DNA of 64,000 nucleotides from Acanthornis magna (Eukaryota; Chordata; Aves; Passeriformes; Acanthizidae): NCBI GenBank assembly GCA_036785705.1, contig JAWUZG010000056.1, positions 3,721,001 to 3,785,000 of the forward strand. The letters run 5' to 3'. Below are positions 10,937 through 26,163 of this stretch, one piece after another. The translations under genes and the position numbers were made by a program. Each line of letters starts with the position of its first letter. Within the stretch, counting starts at the first letter, position 1. The notes under the pieces are model-generated. The model made no database searches. It was not told the DNA's origin and saw only the letters and a program-made list of their open reading frames with translations.

Positions 10937-12444
10937 GGATACCTGATTTTTGTTGGAATAAACAGTATAAGATATTACAGCATGGTCTGTTTGCCTCCTA
11001 TTGAGCAGGTTTTTTGAATATATGTGTGTGGTGCCTTGTATTCCTATAACAAAAGGAATGGGGGTGGGGGAAAGGAAGGGAATACTGCGTTTAGAGCTGC
11101 ATCTTGGAAAGTCAAAGACTGCCTTATTGCCTCAACTGGCAATGTCTGCGTTCGGATTTACATACTTTGCATCCTCAGTGTCGTTTGGGTGGTTGTTGCA
11201 TGCTAGTGAGGACAGACAAGGAAAGATATTTAAATAAAGACGAGATCATACAACGTGCATAGTACAGAGATAATGTGCATTGCAGTGATGTTTAAGGAAA
11301 GTCTGAAATTACTGTGACCAGTTTGAAAAATGCAAGTAGTGTTTCAGTTGTATTACCTGGCCAAGGCCACCCTATAATCTCCCGGGAGGGGCTGGGAGAT
11401 CCATTTGCAGGAAAGGTATTTATGTATTATGCCTGTTACCCAAGAATCCCTCATTACTTAATGAGTAGAACTGAAGCAGAGAAACAACTGCTGTCTAGTT
11501 TTTTGTGTTTCTGTGTAAGCCATAGTATTTCCAATATAACATAGCTTTAAAAGGGAGAAATTCTAGTTTAAGTCTTTATTGCCACTTATGTTAAAATACA
11601 GTATGTGCTGGTTATCTAGCAAAAGATTGACATTTATGTTAAAGTATAAGATGGCAATTTATCACTATATTGTCCCGGTTCTTCTCCATATGGGACAGAC
11701 AGGATGAAAGATCTTTTCTTTCGTATGTTGTTCTACAAGTACTGAACTGCCCTTAGTCTGCTTGGGGCTGATAGGATTTCATACTGCAGAACTGTCCTTA
11801 TAAACCTTGATTGTCAGACTTTCTAAATTCTGATGGTTTAGCCCTTATCTGCACTTGGAAATATCTAAAGCTATTTTTAAAAATGCATCAGTGGCTGCAT
11901 TATTTCTCTCTCTTGATCCTGTGATAGTAAAGGAAAAGTGTTCTTGCAAAGGCCATAGGTGCTCAGCTCTTTTGGTCAAAGTATTACAATTCTAAGGAGG
12001 AATCTCAAAAAGCATGTTTTGTGCAGTTACTTGATTAATGCCAGTTCAGGTTGGGGACTGGACATGAATTTAAACAAGCTAGGTCTTTAAAAAGTGACCT
12101 TTGCTTAAGGCTGTGAACATGAGAAACCACTTCAAGAAGCATAATTTTACCATCTCTCCAGCTGTTCTTATAAGAATATTTGCTAAGAAATAATTTGTGA
12201 AAATACCATGGTTTAAACATCTTTCAGTTTATATTCCTGTGCTGAGGGTAGAGAAATTAGCAAGTGACCTGTTCCAAGCTACCAGCTCACAGAGAGAAAT
12301 ATGGAGGATGCTGGTTTTGTTCAGAACAAAATCTTGGTTGTAGCCTTTGAACACATCAGGGTTTAGGTGCTTTTGCAGACTTTTTATATCCATTTCACTT
12401 GTAATCCGTGTTTAAATAAAGAACGCAGTTATTTCATGCTTTAA

Positions 12445-13125
12445 GCACTGCAGTGGTAGAGGCTGGGGGGCAGCCCTGCCAAAAAGGCCCAGAGGTCCTG
12501 GGGAAGAGCAATCTGGACATGAACCAGTCACATCCCCTGGCCGCAAAGATAGCCAGAAGCATCCTGGTCTGTATGAACAACAGGGCAGCCAGGAGTTCAA
12601 GGGAAGTGATTATTCCCCTCTTCCCAGTACCCAGTAGGTCACATTTATAACCCTGTGTCCAGTTTTGGTGCCTCCAGTACAAGGAAGATATTAGAGAACT
12701 AGGGTTCTGCAGAGGCCACAGAAGTGGTTGGGGCTGGAGGCTGAGCTCTGTGGGCAGAGGGTGAGGGAATGGGGCTTGCTCAGCCTGCAGAAATAGAGGC
12801 CTTGGGGGGACCTAACAGCAGCCTTCCAGTCCTTATAAAGAGTTCCTCAGGGAACTGGAGCCAGACTCAGCACAGTGGTGTGGGCCAAAGAATGAGAGAC
12901 AAAAGGCATATGCTGGAACAAAGGTTCAGACTGCATGCAAGCGAAATATTTTGCCCCACAAGGACAGTCATACATGGAGATTGTGTGGTCTCTGTTCTTG
13001 AAGGTTTTAAAGACCAGACTGGATAATTCCATCAGCAAACTGATCAGGGCTCGCTGATGACCTTGGTTTGAGCAGAATGTTGGACAAGAGATCTCTGACA
13101 TTCTTAACAACCTGAACTGTTGTGA
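12445..13125 (+). repeat. CR1 LINE fragment, plus strand
   Basis: A 5'-truncated CR1 copy in sense orientation. Its order matches the common avian CR1 3' region: 'ccagaggtcctgg' and 'gccagaagcatcctggtctgta' (about 12490-12575), 'agggaagtgattattcccct' (about 12600), 'ccctgtgtccagttttgg' (about 12652), 'ggaatggggcttgctcagcctg' (about 12767), and a tail GAACTGTTGTGATCCTGTA (about 13113-13131) resembling the CR1 terminal repeat. It has many stops and indels, so it is an old, dead copy. Confidence 0.85.
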
Positions 13126-14011
13126 TCCTGTATGTTTGTGCCTATCTGTACATAATACAAGAAGCCGACATGTTTTTACAAGTCAGACTTCTTTGGAAAG
13201 ATTTAGAGCTTCCATTCTAGGATTAATCCATGCATCTCAGCAAAGATGGAATATAATATCAGTATAATACATTGACCTTTATTACCTGTGCAACAGTACA
13301 TTACTATTAATACAAACTAATACTTTACTATAAGCCTCCCAAGGAAGAGATATTTGCTTGAGATAAACAAAAAGAAGAGCATACCACTTGCAAGCAAGAG
13401 CTTTTTCTAAGAGGTATGTTTTGGCACTACTGTGAGGAAATTAAAGCCTTGCAACATTTGTGCAAGAGATATAATGGTAGTTGTTACAGCTGGAGAAAAT
13501 GAAGCACTGATGCAGTCACATGTGCTTCACAAGTTCAGAGGAAGAACTGAAAGCAGAATCAGAATTCACTGATTTTTAGACACTCAGAAAACCTGCAGTC
13601 GCTGAGTCAAATGCTCATTATAAGTACCTGCAAATGCTTTTAGTCTACTGGGAAGAGTATTACATGTAAGATTTATTTTGTTTCTTGAGGACCCATGAGA
13701 ACTGCATGAAAAGCAGCTCAAGAGAGCATCATGTGATTGGTGAAGTGTGTAGTGCTTTAGGCTTGTGCTGTCTGCAAGAGCTGAACATGTACCACTTAAG
13801 CTTTGTCATGGCATCCATGAGAAGAGGACTTTCATTTGAGTTCTCAGTTTTGTCTGAACTTAAGTCTTATCTTGGCTAACAATACTATTTTTTGGAAGGC
13901 AAGCCTTCCACAGCTGGTAAAAGCATACATGGATTGAACTATTTGTTTCTAATGCTGGTAGGTAAGTGTAGTCATTTGAGTACATGACATCCCTATCCTT
14001 TTTTGTTGCAG

Positions 14012-14070
14012 TACTTACTGTCTTCATTCACGTGCTGCAGCAGAGGAAGGTGATTCGCACATCAAGAGGA
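14012..14070 (+). other. Candidate small non-coding exon in APBA2 intron
   Basis: A good acceptor (TATCCTTTTTTGTTGCAG, ending 14011) is followed 59 nt later by GTAAGT at 14071. The -1 base is A rather than G. Another near-perfect donor, TAGGTAAGT, lies at 13962 just upstream. Sites this good also occur by chance in long introns, and no transcript evidence is available. Confidence 0.15.
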
Positions 14071-17000
14071 GTAAGTTAGAGCTGAGCAAAGACTGGTATG
14101 GAAAAGTCTGGGATTTATAGGTGTTGCCACCTAAGCCAAAGAGGAAGAACTAGAAGCACTGTAGGTAGGGATGACAAGGAAAAAGTGTCATTGCTCTCAG
14201 ATAACAAGGTTACATGAAACACTGCTGGAGATACGTACTCTGAAGTATACTCATGCATGAAGGGATCATTTTCTTGTGAAATAGAAGGAAATGAAGAGGA
14301 AAGTTGGCAAGAAGGTACACAAAATATGTCAGTTATAACCAATGCAAGGTTTGCAGTCTAGATATGGATTTTCATATAGTACTTCTGCAATGCAGACATC
14401 CACTGATACCAACCTGGGCTTCCAGTGGGAGCTGCACGAGAAGTATCTTGGGATAGTTGGTTTGAATTGTTCAGATGAAGTTTCCTTCAGAAAATAGTCC
14501 TCCTAGTTACAGGCTTAGTAATGAATATTCAGCCACATAGAAATAATTTGTTATTTCTTTATTGCTTAAAAGGCAGATTGACTATTTCCATTATATTACT
14601 TGAATGAAGGATTTTTTGAGCTTTGTTTTGTGCATTGATATTACAAATATTTTGTGGGCACGTCACCAAGTTGCATTATTTCCAGATTTCTATCTTTCCC
14701 TTTAATTTCTGAGAGATCCTCTTCACAGATGCACTTCTCAGCTACAACCTTTGCATAAGTTCCTCTCCCCAAGGCAATTGTACAGTAATCCTGATCATTT
14801 CTGAAGAGTGAAATCCTTTTTATATCTGACACACTCTCCAAGAGAGGCCTGACCTTGCAAGTTTTCCTTGTGTATGTAATCTACCTTTGTGTTAAGTGTT
14901 CACAGGATCTGATATTTGAAGATTTGGTGTGAGATTTATTTTAATTATTAATTTAATGAAGATTACGTGTAAGACAGAAAGACACAGAACTCTTTCACCT
15001 GAGTACAGAGGTTAGATTTAGCTAAGAATTCATAATGTGGTCATAGCGGGCACATTTACTTCTTCCTATCTTCAGTATTAAAAAAACCAACAACAAACAG
15101 CTCACAGCCCAGCATAATAGTTCTGTAAAACTAACCATGAGTGATGACACAGTTCTGGTGAGGGTGCAGGTCTAGATTTGACCACTGGAGTCCAAAATAC
15201 CAAGTGATGTTATGTAACATGGGAACGTGTGGTGAGAAGCACAAGTTCCATAGGAACAGCACCTATCTAAACAGTATTGTAAGAACCTCCCAGAAAGAGT
15301 AGCTGCGTTTGGCATTCACTGTTCAGGTTCAGTAGCTGATCATTATGTGAAGAATAATAAAGAAAATAATATTCCCAGAATGCCGTCCACATCTTTACTG
15401 TCTTCATCCACTACCCAGAAACAAAGGTGTTTAGGTGGACCTTCTGTCACCCAGTGTGCCCTTCAAGATCAGAAGATCAAAAGTGTTAGTTAACTTTGCC
15501 TTTTGCTGCTCCAGCAAAATGGTAATTATATGCCTGAGTTATTGGATTAGCTCAAGAGGAGGAGTGTTGCAGAGACCAGATTCTGTTCTAGAATGACATA
15601 GGATTTTAATTTCTTTCCCCAATCACCAAGAGTGAAATGACATCAATAAATTGATGTTGCTCTGAAGAGTCGCTCATAGCAGCTACCACAAAAAATTATT
15701 CCAGTGCAAGGGCAAGTGCACCCTTTTGATTTAGTCAAATCTTAAAATAGGTCTCAAAACTCATACTCTGAAAGCTGAGAGATGCCTTTTCAACGCATCA
15801 GGGGGAGTGCATGGAGATGGAATTGCTTGTTTCTCATGCAGAAGCAAGATTGCTTCAGAGCTGCTATGCTCCTCAAATCCATACCAAGTCTCTCTCCTGG
15901 GAATGAAATCTTGTATTAAACACTATTATGAAATATATTTTTTTCTAGGTTTTTCTTTTTTTCTTTCTTCTAATCCGCAGTCTGGTAAGGATGGCCATTG
16001 TCACTGGTACCAGGTTTCACAGGGTTTCTGTGCTGTCTTGAGTTTCAAAGAGCACTACAGCTACTAACAGATGAATAATCATGAAGGCAGTTACACAAAG
16101 AACAGAATATTTCTCTTATAAAATGATCCAGTATAGGAAAGAAGCAGACTTGCATGGTTCCAAATTCTTACTATGCAGCATAGCATGTTGTTGCCATGCT
16201 ACCAGATTGCTTGCCTTGATATTTAAATTTGCCCTTAGATTTGTATTTAGAAAGAATGAACTGTTAACAGTACATTAAAATATAAAATAACCTGACAAGA
16301 CATAAGCCTCGTCGCCCATTTGTTCATGTTTTTTTTGCCTTTACAGATTTTTGTTTTCTTTCCTAAATATACCCTACCATCACAACAAATCAAAGCTAGG
16401 AATGAACCAATGAAATACAGAAAGGTTCTGTTTGGGAGTGCAATAAAGGTTTATATCAAAGGGAGAATATTAATTGTAGTTTCCGTACTTAACAAACAAT
16501 GTGTATTTTGCCTACCTCACTAAGTGCCTCTTGCCATCCTTTGTACTCTCCAATTTAACACTACATCAGAGTATGATGATTTATTCTTGTTATTGATGTA
16601 ATGTGGAAGAGAAAGGAGCAATATTTCTATACATGCATGTGTGTAGATATATATAAAATGCCCTTTAGGCACAAAATCTTGTGTTACTGGAAGACAACTC
16701 TTGATTACAGATAAGGTAGCTTTAAAAAGAAACTTATCCCTGTGATATTCTTAGCCAGTCAATCAGTATAGCTTTAATTATGTAGAAGTATTTGACATGT
16801 TATGGCCCAGGAGATAAGAGCTGTTGCATACTAGATGAATGAAAGGGAAGGAATTCTGTTGGTGACTAAAAATTCCATGCTCAGTGCTGCATGAGAGACA
16901 TAAAATGAGCACTGGTAGGGAACACTTCCTTGTAAATAGTGATATGCATTGTACTGCTGATTCTAGGATTATGAAGGTTGTTGGTAGCAGAATTCTTCAT

Positions 17001-20000
17001 TTCTGGTTAGTGACTGTTTACTTTCTTGATGGAAGAGTTGCCATGAAAATACCTTTAAGTCAGTTGTGCTGGTGGGATTTTTTTTTTTTTTGTTTGGTTG
17101 ATTGGCTTTTGTGGGGGTTTTTTTTTTAATAATTAAGGGGTTTTCTTTATATTTTCAGTGGAAGGTGGAAGTCTCAGTTCTCCCTTAAGTAAAAGGTATC
17201 TCTTGTGATACTTGCTGTTTTCAGTACTTGGAAAGAGACCACCTTAAGTTTTTTTACCACATCTATTCCACGCCTGTCTGCAGTGATAATAAATGGTCTC
17301 TACGGCATGTGTTTAATCTGGTATTTGTCCCCCATTTATTATTCAACTGATATGTGTCATAACTGGACCCACCAACTAACAGATAATGATTTGGGGGAAA
17401 AATGTAAGGGAATTAGTTATTCCCTACTATACCAGTGTTACAGTATTACTTTCTTTCCTGTGCATGTATCTATATTTGTTTTTAAAGATTTTAATCACAA
17501 TTCAGTAAAATACCTGTCTTATTCTTGAGCTAACATTGATTTAACTTAGATCTGTTAACATTTTTTAGTGTTGGGAGTCTTATGATATTTCATGGTTTAG
17601 TTTAGGCTCCAGCTGTTGGTGTGTGAGAATCACAGCTTTGAGCTTATACTCATACAGGCAGCAGGAATGAGAAAACTATGAGTGTGTACTTTAAACATCT
17701 GTGGACAATATGATACCTTTATTTCTGGAGTTCCTGTGATTGGCAGTGCTACAGCAGTTGTAGTAGAAAAAAGTTTCTTATTATTAACCAGCTTCTGTTT
17801 GAACTAAGCTTGAGTTACCACTTTTCTTTCTGATGCTAATTAACATTGTTATAACCATTCATAATGAATATAAACAAGGCAAGTATCATCCAGAGTTTCT
17901 GAACCGGCTGTTTTATCGGTAAATAGTCAATGGTGTTACATACTTTCCTCTATGTAATGATATTCCTTTTAAAAGTAGTAATAAGGTAATACAGTAACCT
18001 ACTATAGTATTGGTAAATCCCAGTGGAAGGTTAGGAAAGAGAAAAGCTGTTTATTGCTGCTCTAAATTTCCCACCCTCCCTGTGCGTTGGTGCAATGAGT
18101 CTTGTTTTTTGACAGGATGAAATCCATGTTGTCTTTAAGATGTTGTCTCTGTCATCATCAGATAAACTTTTGACTCACTGTGGCTGCCAGCTGAGGTTGA
18201 CCCTCTTGGACTGGTTGACAACTTGCACCATGTTGGTCGCACTGACACATTGACTGTCAGTCCCTCAGGCTGACCTTGTGGCAGTCCTTGCTCCTCCTTC
18301 TGCAGCCTTGGAGGCTCAGCAGGATGGTTCCTGTGCCTGAGCAGCACACCAGGCTCCGTGTCACAGTAAAGTTTGGAGTTTACCATACATGTGGAACTTA
18401 ACAACATAGTAGCATCCTGAATGAAGTGGAGGTGACTGAGAAGAAAGATAAAAATCTGTATTATAGTGGAGCCTATGAGCCAACCAAGCGTCTAGGACCC
18501 GTTGGTGGAAGGCATTTAGAAGATAGCAGTAGACTGTCATTGCTCAAAAGACTGAGCTGTCTAAATACACCTCACAGTTTGGTGTCTTCTGTTTAAATTA
18601 ATCTGACAGAGGAAAAGAATAGTGTAAAAAAGTGGTACTAGGCCAATATAACCTCATAGTATGGTAGCAAAAGATTGTGAAATGCTGGATTTAATCAATA
18701 GCACGCAGACCAAATATTTACTGAAAACCTGAATAATAGGTATGTCTGTAATTCTTGGAGAATATTACTTAAATGTACCTAACTGCAAAATCTTAATTTG
18801 ATTCTGCTATTTAGTTGAATTTTGCTGTTAACCTTCTTGCTGGGTTAAACTGTAAAGATAAAAATAATTACCATTGTAGATTAACCTATTAAATATTTTG
18901 CCTATGTAAATATTAATAGCATGTGGATAAAAAGTTCTCTGCTCTGGAGACTATAAAAAGGATGGCTTTGCAGTTATTACACTATTTTCATTGTTGTTTT
19001 CTTTGCCAATACTGTGTCACTGGAGGTTGAGGAGGGACTGGGGGTGTTTGATTTTTAAAAAAACTCCCCAAAGTCTGCTTTATTCATTTGTTGGCTGTAG
19101 ACTTAGTTATAGATTTTTAAGCTCTTTGTGGCAGGAATGTCCGCAGAATACTTAACATAATGAAATCTTGGTTAATGGACTTTTCCACAACACATATAAT
19201 TTAGGATTTATTTGCCCCCAGTTGAAAGTTGTTACTATAGCAAATACAAGATGAAGAATTAAATGGAGAGGAAAATACAATGTGACTGTTCCGAGTTTGC
19301 ATCTGGTAAAGGGGCTGATATCAGGAGGCACAGAAGTTGATTATAGCCTTGCAATGCTAGGCTACATACAATGGTACAAAGTTGGATCCTGCAGGGAAGC
19401 CTTGTAGGTGCCTGACAATCCATGGGGAGAGCCCAGGAAAGGTGTACACAGTGTTAGGTAGTTGTTGTTTTAGTGTGGGCAATTTCTCTTGTTAAGGGAC
19501 TGTGGCGTATCTTGAAGAGCTTGGAAGTCAACCTTTGATTTGATCTGGGTGCAGCTCAACCATCTTTCAGGACTTCAATTTTGCTACAAGCTGCAGCCTT
19601 CCCTGCAGTACTCGTGTCCTTGGGAATGTCCCACCAGGCCCTGCAGGACGGTGGCTGGCTGTTGCTGCAACACAGGAGCTACTGGTTACCACTTGGAGAC
19701 TGCTATGGAGTAGTTGTTCAGACCATAATAATTAAGCTTAGAAAGGTGAAACAGAGCTGAATAGAAATTCTGAAATAGAAATTGTTCCAATTGTTAGAGG
19801 AATTAGTCTACATTTGACCTTCCCAATGAGCACAACAGTTATATAATTAGTAGCCTCTAAGGATCATATTCTGCCAGCCATAATACTTTGTGTCATATAC
19901 CTATATATTTATGCAACTGTAGACAAGACATTGCTTACTTTAAATCAGATATTAAAATTTATATACCTATTGCCCTGAGCATCAGTTGAAGACAAACCAG

Positions 20001-23000
20001 TCTATTTATGAACAAATAATGAAATTACTGAATAAGTCAGTAAGACTAACACTGCCATTTACATTCTTGCCTCAGTAGCTACTTATTGCATGTTTAGTGA
20101 TGAGAGATGCAGAGTTCTGAATTGGAAAATTCATAGATTACTACAAAATAACAGACCCACAATGTACCAATGTGATGTCTCAGTGATTTTTCAACTGTTT
20201 CATCTTTAAAGGAAAAATTATAATTCTTGAAAGTGTTACCCAAGTGTATAGGTACATTTACTGAGAACCTAGGAAATGTATGCTTATTTAAATGCATTAT
20301 GCAAAACTTTCTCTTACAACAAATGAAAAAAAATGCTGGGGGAATTCTTGTTTTCTCACTAGCTTTCATATATATATTTATTTATAAAGATACTAGACTA
20401 TTAGAGAATATTATTTCATTAATATTCCCCTTGTCCTTTGATAGTCAATGTGTCAGGTATGGAGCATGAGGCTTCCTGTGTGTAGGTGTCTTCCATACTT
20501 CTTCCCAGCTATAACCTTGGGGTACAGCAAACTTGCACTGCTGAGTTAGTGCCTTTTCTCCAGTAGATCTGTTCCATAGAGTTTTTGCTGTGTAACAACA
20601 TTATTTTACCTGCTGCAGTTAAGCCAGCTCTCGTCCCAACCTAATCTCTTGTTTAGGCCAATTGTAGATCTAATTAATCCTGCTGAAACTGCATCTTACT
20701 CAAACACAGAGTACACTTCCTCCATGAGAATGGCTGAAGCTGTATTAATACTTTTTAGAATATTGTCTAACGGTGAGTTTTCAGTGTTCTTCCTGTTCTG
20801 TGCCGCACTGTTGCCTGCTTAGCCTGTCAGTTACTGATAGGGAAAGTCTATGTACCTGTGTGTGAAGAAAAAGAAAAAAAAAATCAGCCCCAAATGCAGG
20901 CTGAACTCTCCAAATGGTTGGGATTTTGACAGACCACTAGAACTCTCGATGTTCCCATCTCTGGCAGAGCACAAGATGGCAGAGAAGATAAAGAAGAGAT
21001 AGCCAGCTATCATCTGCTGTGCTTTCATGAAGTTAATGAGCTCGGAGGGATGACATACACAGAGTCCAAGATTATTCAAGAGACTGAAAAGATACAAATA
21101 GCATAGTATGAACTGCCAAAGGCTCATGCCAATCTGTTCTACCATTTCTGCTGCAATATTTCTGTTTACTCTTATTCTCATAATGACAATATTTCAGCTT
21201 TGTCAGATACCTGTAGAGAGTATGATCTACCATCTAATTTGAAACAGTTGCTCTTCCCTATAATGACTTGGCAAAAGTGACATGAACATTCAGTTATCAT
21301 CATGAAGGTCCAAGGGAAAATGGATGTTTCCTCAGACCTTCAGCAGGAGGATGTGTAAGGGGAACTATGCTCAGAAGTGATTAATTTATGGGGTAATGTC
21401 TCCCAGCATCAGACTTGAATCATACAGATTCTGTTACATTGCTACAGAAATCAGATAATATCAAGATGCTTTTTTCCAAAGATGCTCAGAGACTTTAATA
21501 AATATTCAATCCCTTGATTTTCTTACCAGAACCACCCCAGACAGGGAATAAACTTAAGGGGTAAACAAAGGGATTGCTTTGTTCCCCCTGCTTTGTCTGA
21601 TGAAGCTCAGTTCTTCAGTTTTAAACAACTTCTCGAACTGGACAAGAGCCACATGCCTCCTTCCTCCTTTACAAGCCATTAGGGTCTAATGGGATAAGAC
21701 TTGTGCATCAGAACCTAGACAGCTAATGATGCCTCACTTCCTAGCTCTAAGTGGAACATTTTAAACAACAGAGTTAATACTTGCAGTTTCAGCACAGAAA
21801 AGTCTGTTAAATCAAGAATTTCACTTGAATTTTGCCTACAGATTTCTTGAAATGGGTTTTTCCATCATGACTGAGAAACTTTTTCAAACTAGAATAGACA
21901 GTTGAGATAGCCAAAGTCACATTTTTTTCAAAGAATCCTTTAACTGCAGGCTAATTGCATATTTTATTTCATCCAAGATGAACGTTGTTTGTGCTTTATG
22001 TAGCATCAGAAAAGAAAGAAAACTTTGAAATCTTCTGTTTAGGCGATGAAGACACTGAGGGGAAAAAGAAGGAAAAAATTTAGCTAAGTTCTCCAAAGTA
22101 AAAGAACACTGTCTTTGGTATTGCAATTTCACAGATAGAAATCTGCATAGACTGGTCTGTTTATCTGCTCATAGCTCTTTACATAACTGGCACTTTGTCA
22201 TCCTCTGTCTATAAATTATAGGCAGTCATTGCTGGAGTGTCTGAGTAACCAAGCATAGGGTTTGCTGCTTTGCATATAAATGTAGCTACAGTCCTGGGTC
22301 TACATGAAAATAAATACAGACATGAAGGCATTCTTGCTCTTCAACTACATACCAGAAAAACCCACCCATAATGTCATACATCTGTGGATGCTGGTATAAA
22401 TATGAAGCAGATAAACTCTTTGGTTCCTTTAAAATGGAATGATGGAAACTGATTTGGGAGAAAGATGTGAGTACAGAAATCACATCAAACCAAATGCAGG
22501 TTGTTACAAACAACTGTGAATGAAATGGGCGAATTAGTTAACAAATGTTATGTTAAGTGGTTTTGACTGACTTGGTGAAGGGAAGACTTTTTTCAAACAT
22601 TATTCTTTGCATTGATAATACAATTGTAGAGACCATTTACATCTCAGAAAACTCAGTGTGGATCAACCCAATTTACATCTTTCCTAGTGTGACACTACAG
22701 TAACATCTGGAAATAGATCCTTAAAATAGAACAGGAAATAGGCTTTATCTAAGTAGTCACCTTACTAATTAACTCTTCCTGATAGAGGTGTAAGATCCTA
22801 GTCAATATACAGAGCATGTTACAGCTGGAAGATTTAAACATCTGTGTAAGTGCTTGGTACTTTTTGGAAAGCAAAAGATCTGTCTGTATAACCAAAAAAC
22901 CAAGCTGCAGAGAGCCAGATTTCAAAGGAACTACAACATCCTAAATGTAAAACTCCAGCTACCCTAATTGAGGATAAATGATTATATCATTACTTAAAAT

Positions 23001-26000
23001 ATACTGGTTACTGTGGATGATCCATCCATAGCTGATTGCTTCTTTTTAATGGCATTAAATAATGTGCTGAAATTTGCATTGCAAATTGTAGGATGGTAGG
23101 CTATTTTTTTTTCAACCAAATCAAGTCAGTTCCATCCAGGTACTCTATATCCAACAATCCAATAGTGAGGAGCATTTTGGCTGTTTTTCATCTGTTTTTC
23201 ATCTTTTGTTTGCTTAAATTATTTTCTGTTGAGCATAAGGGACAGATATTTTTGTAAGTTCACTGTTAGGTTTCACAGATGTAGGTTTAAGGAGATTATT
23301 TATGCTTTAGGATTTAACATCTACCAACATGCTGTTCATTTGCCTGATATCACTGGGGACTAGTTCTTTCATTTGCAATTTATAAATTCTCATCTTCAGC
23401 CCTTGGTTTTCAGATAGCTGGATGTTTGAAACATCCAGGAGTCATTAATATAACGCATTTTATCTCAGATGAACTAAGAGTGTTTATTCAACCAACATCA
23501 TATGTGACAGGTCCAGGGTTTTGTTTAAAAATTTAAATAGAATAGGTAATGCTAACCTGGTAGGTTGTAGAGGAGTCACCTTGGGAGCCCTCCCTTAGTT
23601 TGATGCATGCTTGATGAAGAATGCTGTTTTCTTGTGCCCTCTACTGATATTTTGGTGATTAGCTTTCCAAAGGGACAGCAGCAGAAGCTCAAAAGGACAT
23701 ATCCAATCCTTTTTCCTTCCAAAAACCTTGCATGTGGAATGAAGAAGTCAAACTTCTGCTTTGTGTGCCTAATGAGACCTCTAAGCCTTTGCAAAGGTGG
23801 GGAAAAACGAAGAGTCTGAGTCTGATGTCATCTGTCTCATCATACCTCAGATAAATGCCTGTGAAAGAGTCTGCTGTAGCTCATATAAAGTCTTACACTC
23901 CATGCAGACCAACTGTTCCTGTTCCTGCAGGAGCAGCTCCATACACTGTACTTGATAAATAAATCCTTTATTCTCTGTGGAAGTCTAGCTGTTGAGATTG
24001 TACCAATTTCTGATCCCATTCTAGCTGGGACAAAACTGGCAGGGCCAGGGAGAGCAGGAGCTCTCGGACATTTGCCATGCAGTAAGTGATAACCTGCTCA
24101 CAAAGCAGGATGCTTGAAACATTAAAATGCAAGAACAGAAGGTGAAATCAAAATGTGAGCCTTGCTTGAAATGTATGACTTAGCTAAACCTCCATGCTGC
24201 TTTCAAGTATCTTGTCTATTCTTTTATAGTTAAAGCTTGAAATTATTTTGTATATGATGCAGTGATGGGCTTCAGGATGAGGAGGAATTTAAAAAAATTC
24301 CTATGAGAGAAAGCTTCATAATAATATTATGCTACAAATTTGAAAATAACCCTGTTTCTTTCTCAGTGGTTTTCATCCTGTTCTTGGCAAGCATTTTCCT
24401 ATACTGTGTTTCTTGTGCTATGAGAGCCTGGAGTTCTGGATTGCTGATAGGCTCAAAACCTCAAGCAGTTTGTGGTCAAATGACCAAATGCCTTGATTTG
24501 ATCATTCAGTTGGGATGCTGTGAGCTATCAAAATGCAGTCTAGCATTTTACAGGGAGCTGCAGTCCCCACTATGGTTTTACCAAGACCTAGTCCTCTATA
24601 TCCAGTTTTCTTTGGACTCTGAAAAACCAGTGGAGGACAGAACTTTCCCACATTGAAATTTTATTGTGTTTTCAGAGCTACTAAATAAAAAATGTATATC
24701 CTGTTATACTGTAATTTTGTGATATAATGCATTTTAAGCACATTTTGGTACTGCCAAAGTTATGGAACTTTCTTTGCCCATTTGAAAAATAATACTCTGT
24801 CTTTTCTGATACTCAAAGGCTAGAAAAAAAATGCAGATATACCAGAAAGAAGACTATGGAAGAGGCAAATAGTTGTAATTTGTGCACCTGTGCAAAGCTC
24901 ATTTTCATGCACTAGAAAGCTGAAAAATTCTGCAAGATAAAGCCTGCAGCATGTAAGGAATGTTGAAATGGGCAAGGCCAGAGGCAGAACCTCTGGATCC
25001 ATCTGTTGTCCTCATGCGTGTAATGGGAAGCTTGAGCAGATAATGCAGAGCAACTGGGGAAAAAATAACTTCACTTCCAGAACTGGCAAATTTCCCCATT
25101 ACACAACACACATACAGTGCTCTCTGACAACATCATTTGACCTTGAAGAAGCCAAAGTGCTCTTCACAAACCTCCAAAAAGTATTCTTTGCATGGAAAGG
25201 TACTTAATTTTTGTATTTAAAAGAAGCATTTATTATTCCATGCAATGTCCAAGTGTAATTTTTTATATCTCAGTGATGTTTACTACAATTGCTGATACAG
25301 ATCTCTACAGTTTTCATATAGTTACAGCTGATCCTGACTAGATGTACTCTTGTTTTGTTTCACAGTTCTACTAAAGCTTTGAATGAGATCTGTTCAAGAG
25401 GCGTCTTGTACTACACACAGGAGTACCCCAGGGCATTGTATAAATTAATATTCCATCCATGAATGTAGCTAGTAGTTAATTTATCATTTGGCAGTGAGAA
25501 ACAAGAGACTAGATTACTGATTAATTACAATGAAGCTGAACAGGATGCTCACGTGTATGCTGAAGCAGAGGATTTTTGTGCCAGTGACGGCCTTGGCACT
25601 CTGCAACCTGTTTTAGTAGTGTTAAATCTAGCAATTTAGGAAATAAATAAGAACAGTGGTAAATAGTACCAGTATTTTTAGTTTAGCTAATTAAAATTTG
25701 ATGACTGGCATAGGGAATTTGAGTTTATGGCATCTTCAGATTTGGCATGGGGAAATAAGAGAATTCTCAGGAGTTGACTTCTGCTATAACCTGTCATATC
25801 TTATTATGCTGTTTCCAACTCTGTTTGATTTAAAACAAAACAGACTTATAATTTATTCTTCACTCAAAAGATGAGGAAAGAGAGCCCAGTAACTGCAGCC
25901 AGGAAGTACATCTGAAATAATGCCATGATTGCTGTGAGTGACTGTTAGAAGCAATTGCATCCAGTGATCATCCTAAGAATAATTGTGTCTTGCCTCCTGG

Positions 26001-26149
26001 GAAGAAGCTTCAGAAAAATACCATAAGGAAATATTAATGGATTACAGTTACCTGATACGTAGTTATTAAATGCAGTCTACCTAAACACAAGAATATGCCC
26101 TCTTAAGCACACAAACAAAATAAGAATGAGCAAATCTCTTCTGTTCAAT

Positions 26150-26163
26150 AGTGTGTGTGTGTG
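26150..26163 (+). repeat. (GT)n dinucleotide microsatellite
   Basis: A run of seven GT units in the APBA2 5' intron. Short and uninterrupted. Confidence 0.9.

Larger units (their letters stand above)
10105..12444 (+). other. APBA2: APBA2 5' intron, proximal part
   Basis: This begins with the rest of the CpG island and then changes at about 10730 to ordinary AT-rich sequence. No conserved exon is recognised. A small inverted repeat, GGATCA/TGATCC, lies at 10863-10881. The remaining open frames are short and featureless. Confidence 0.55.
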
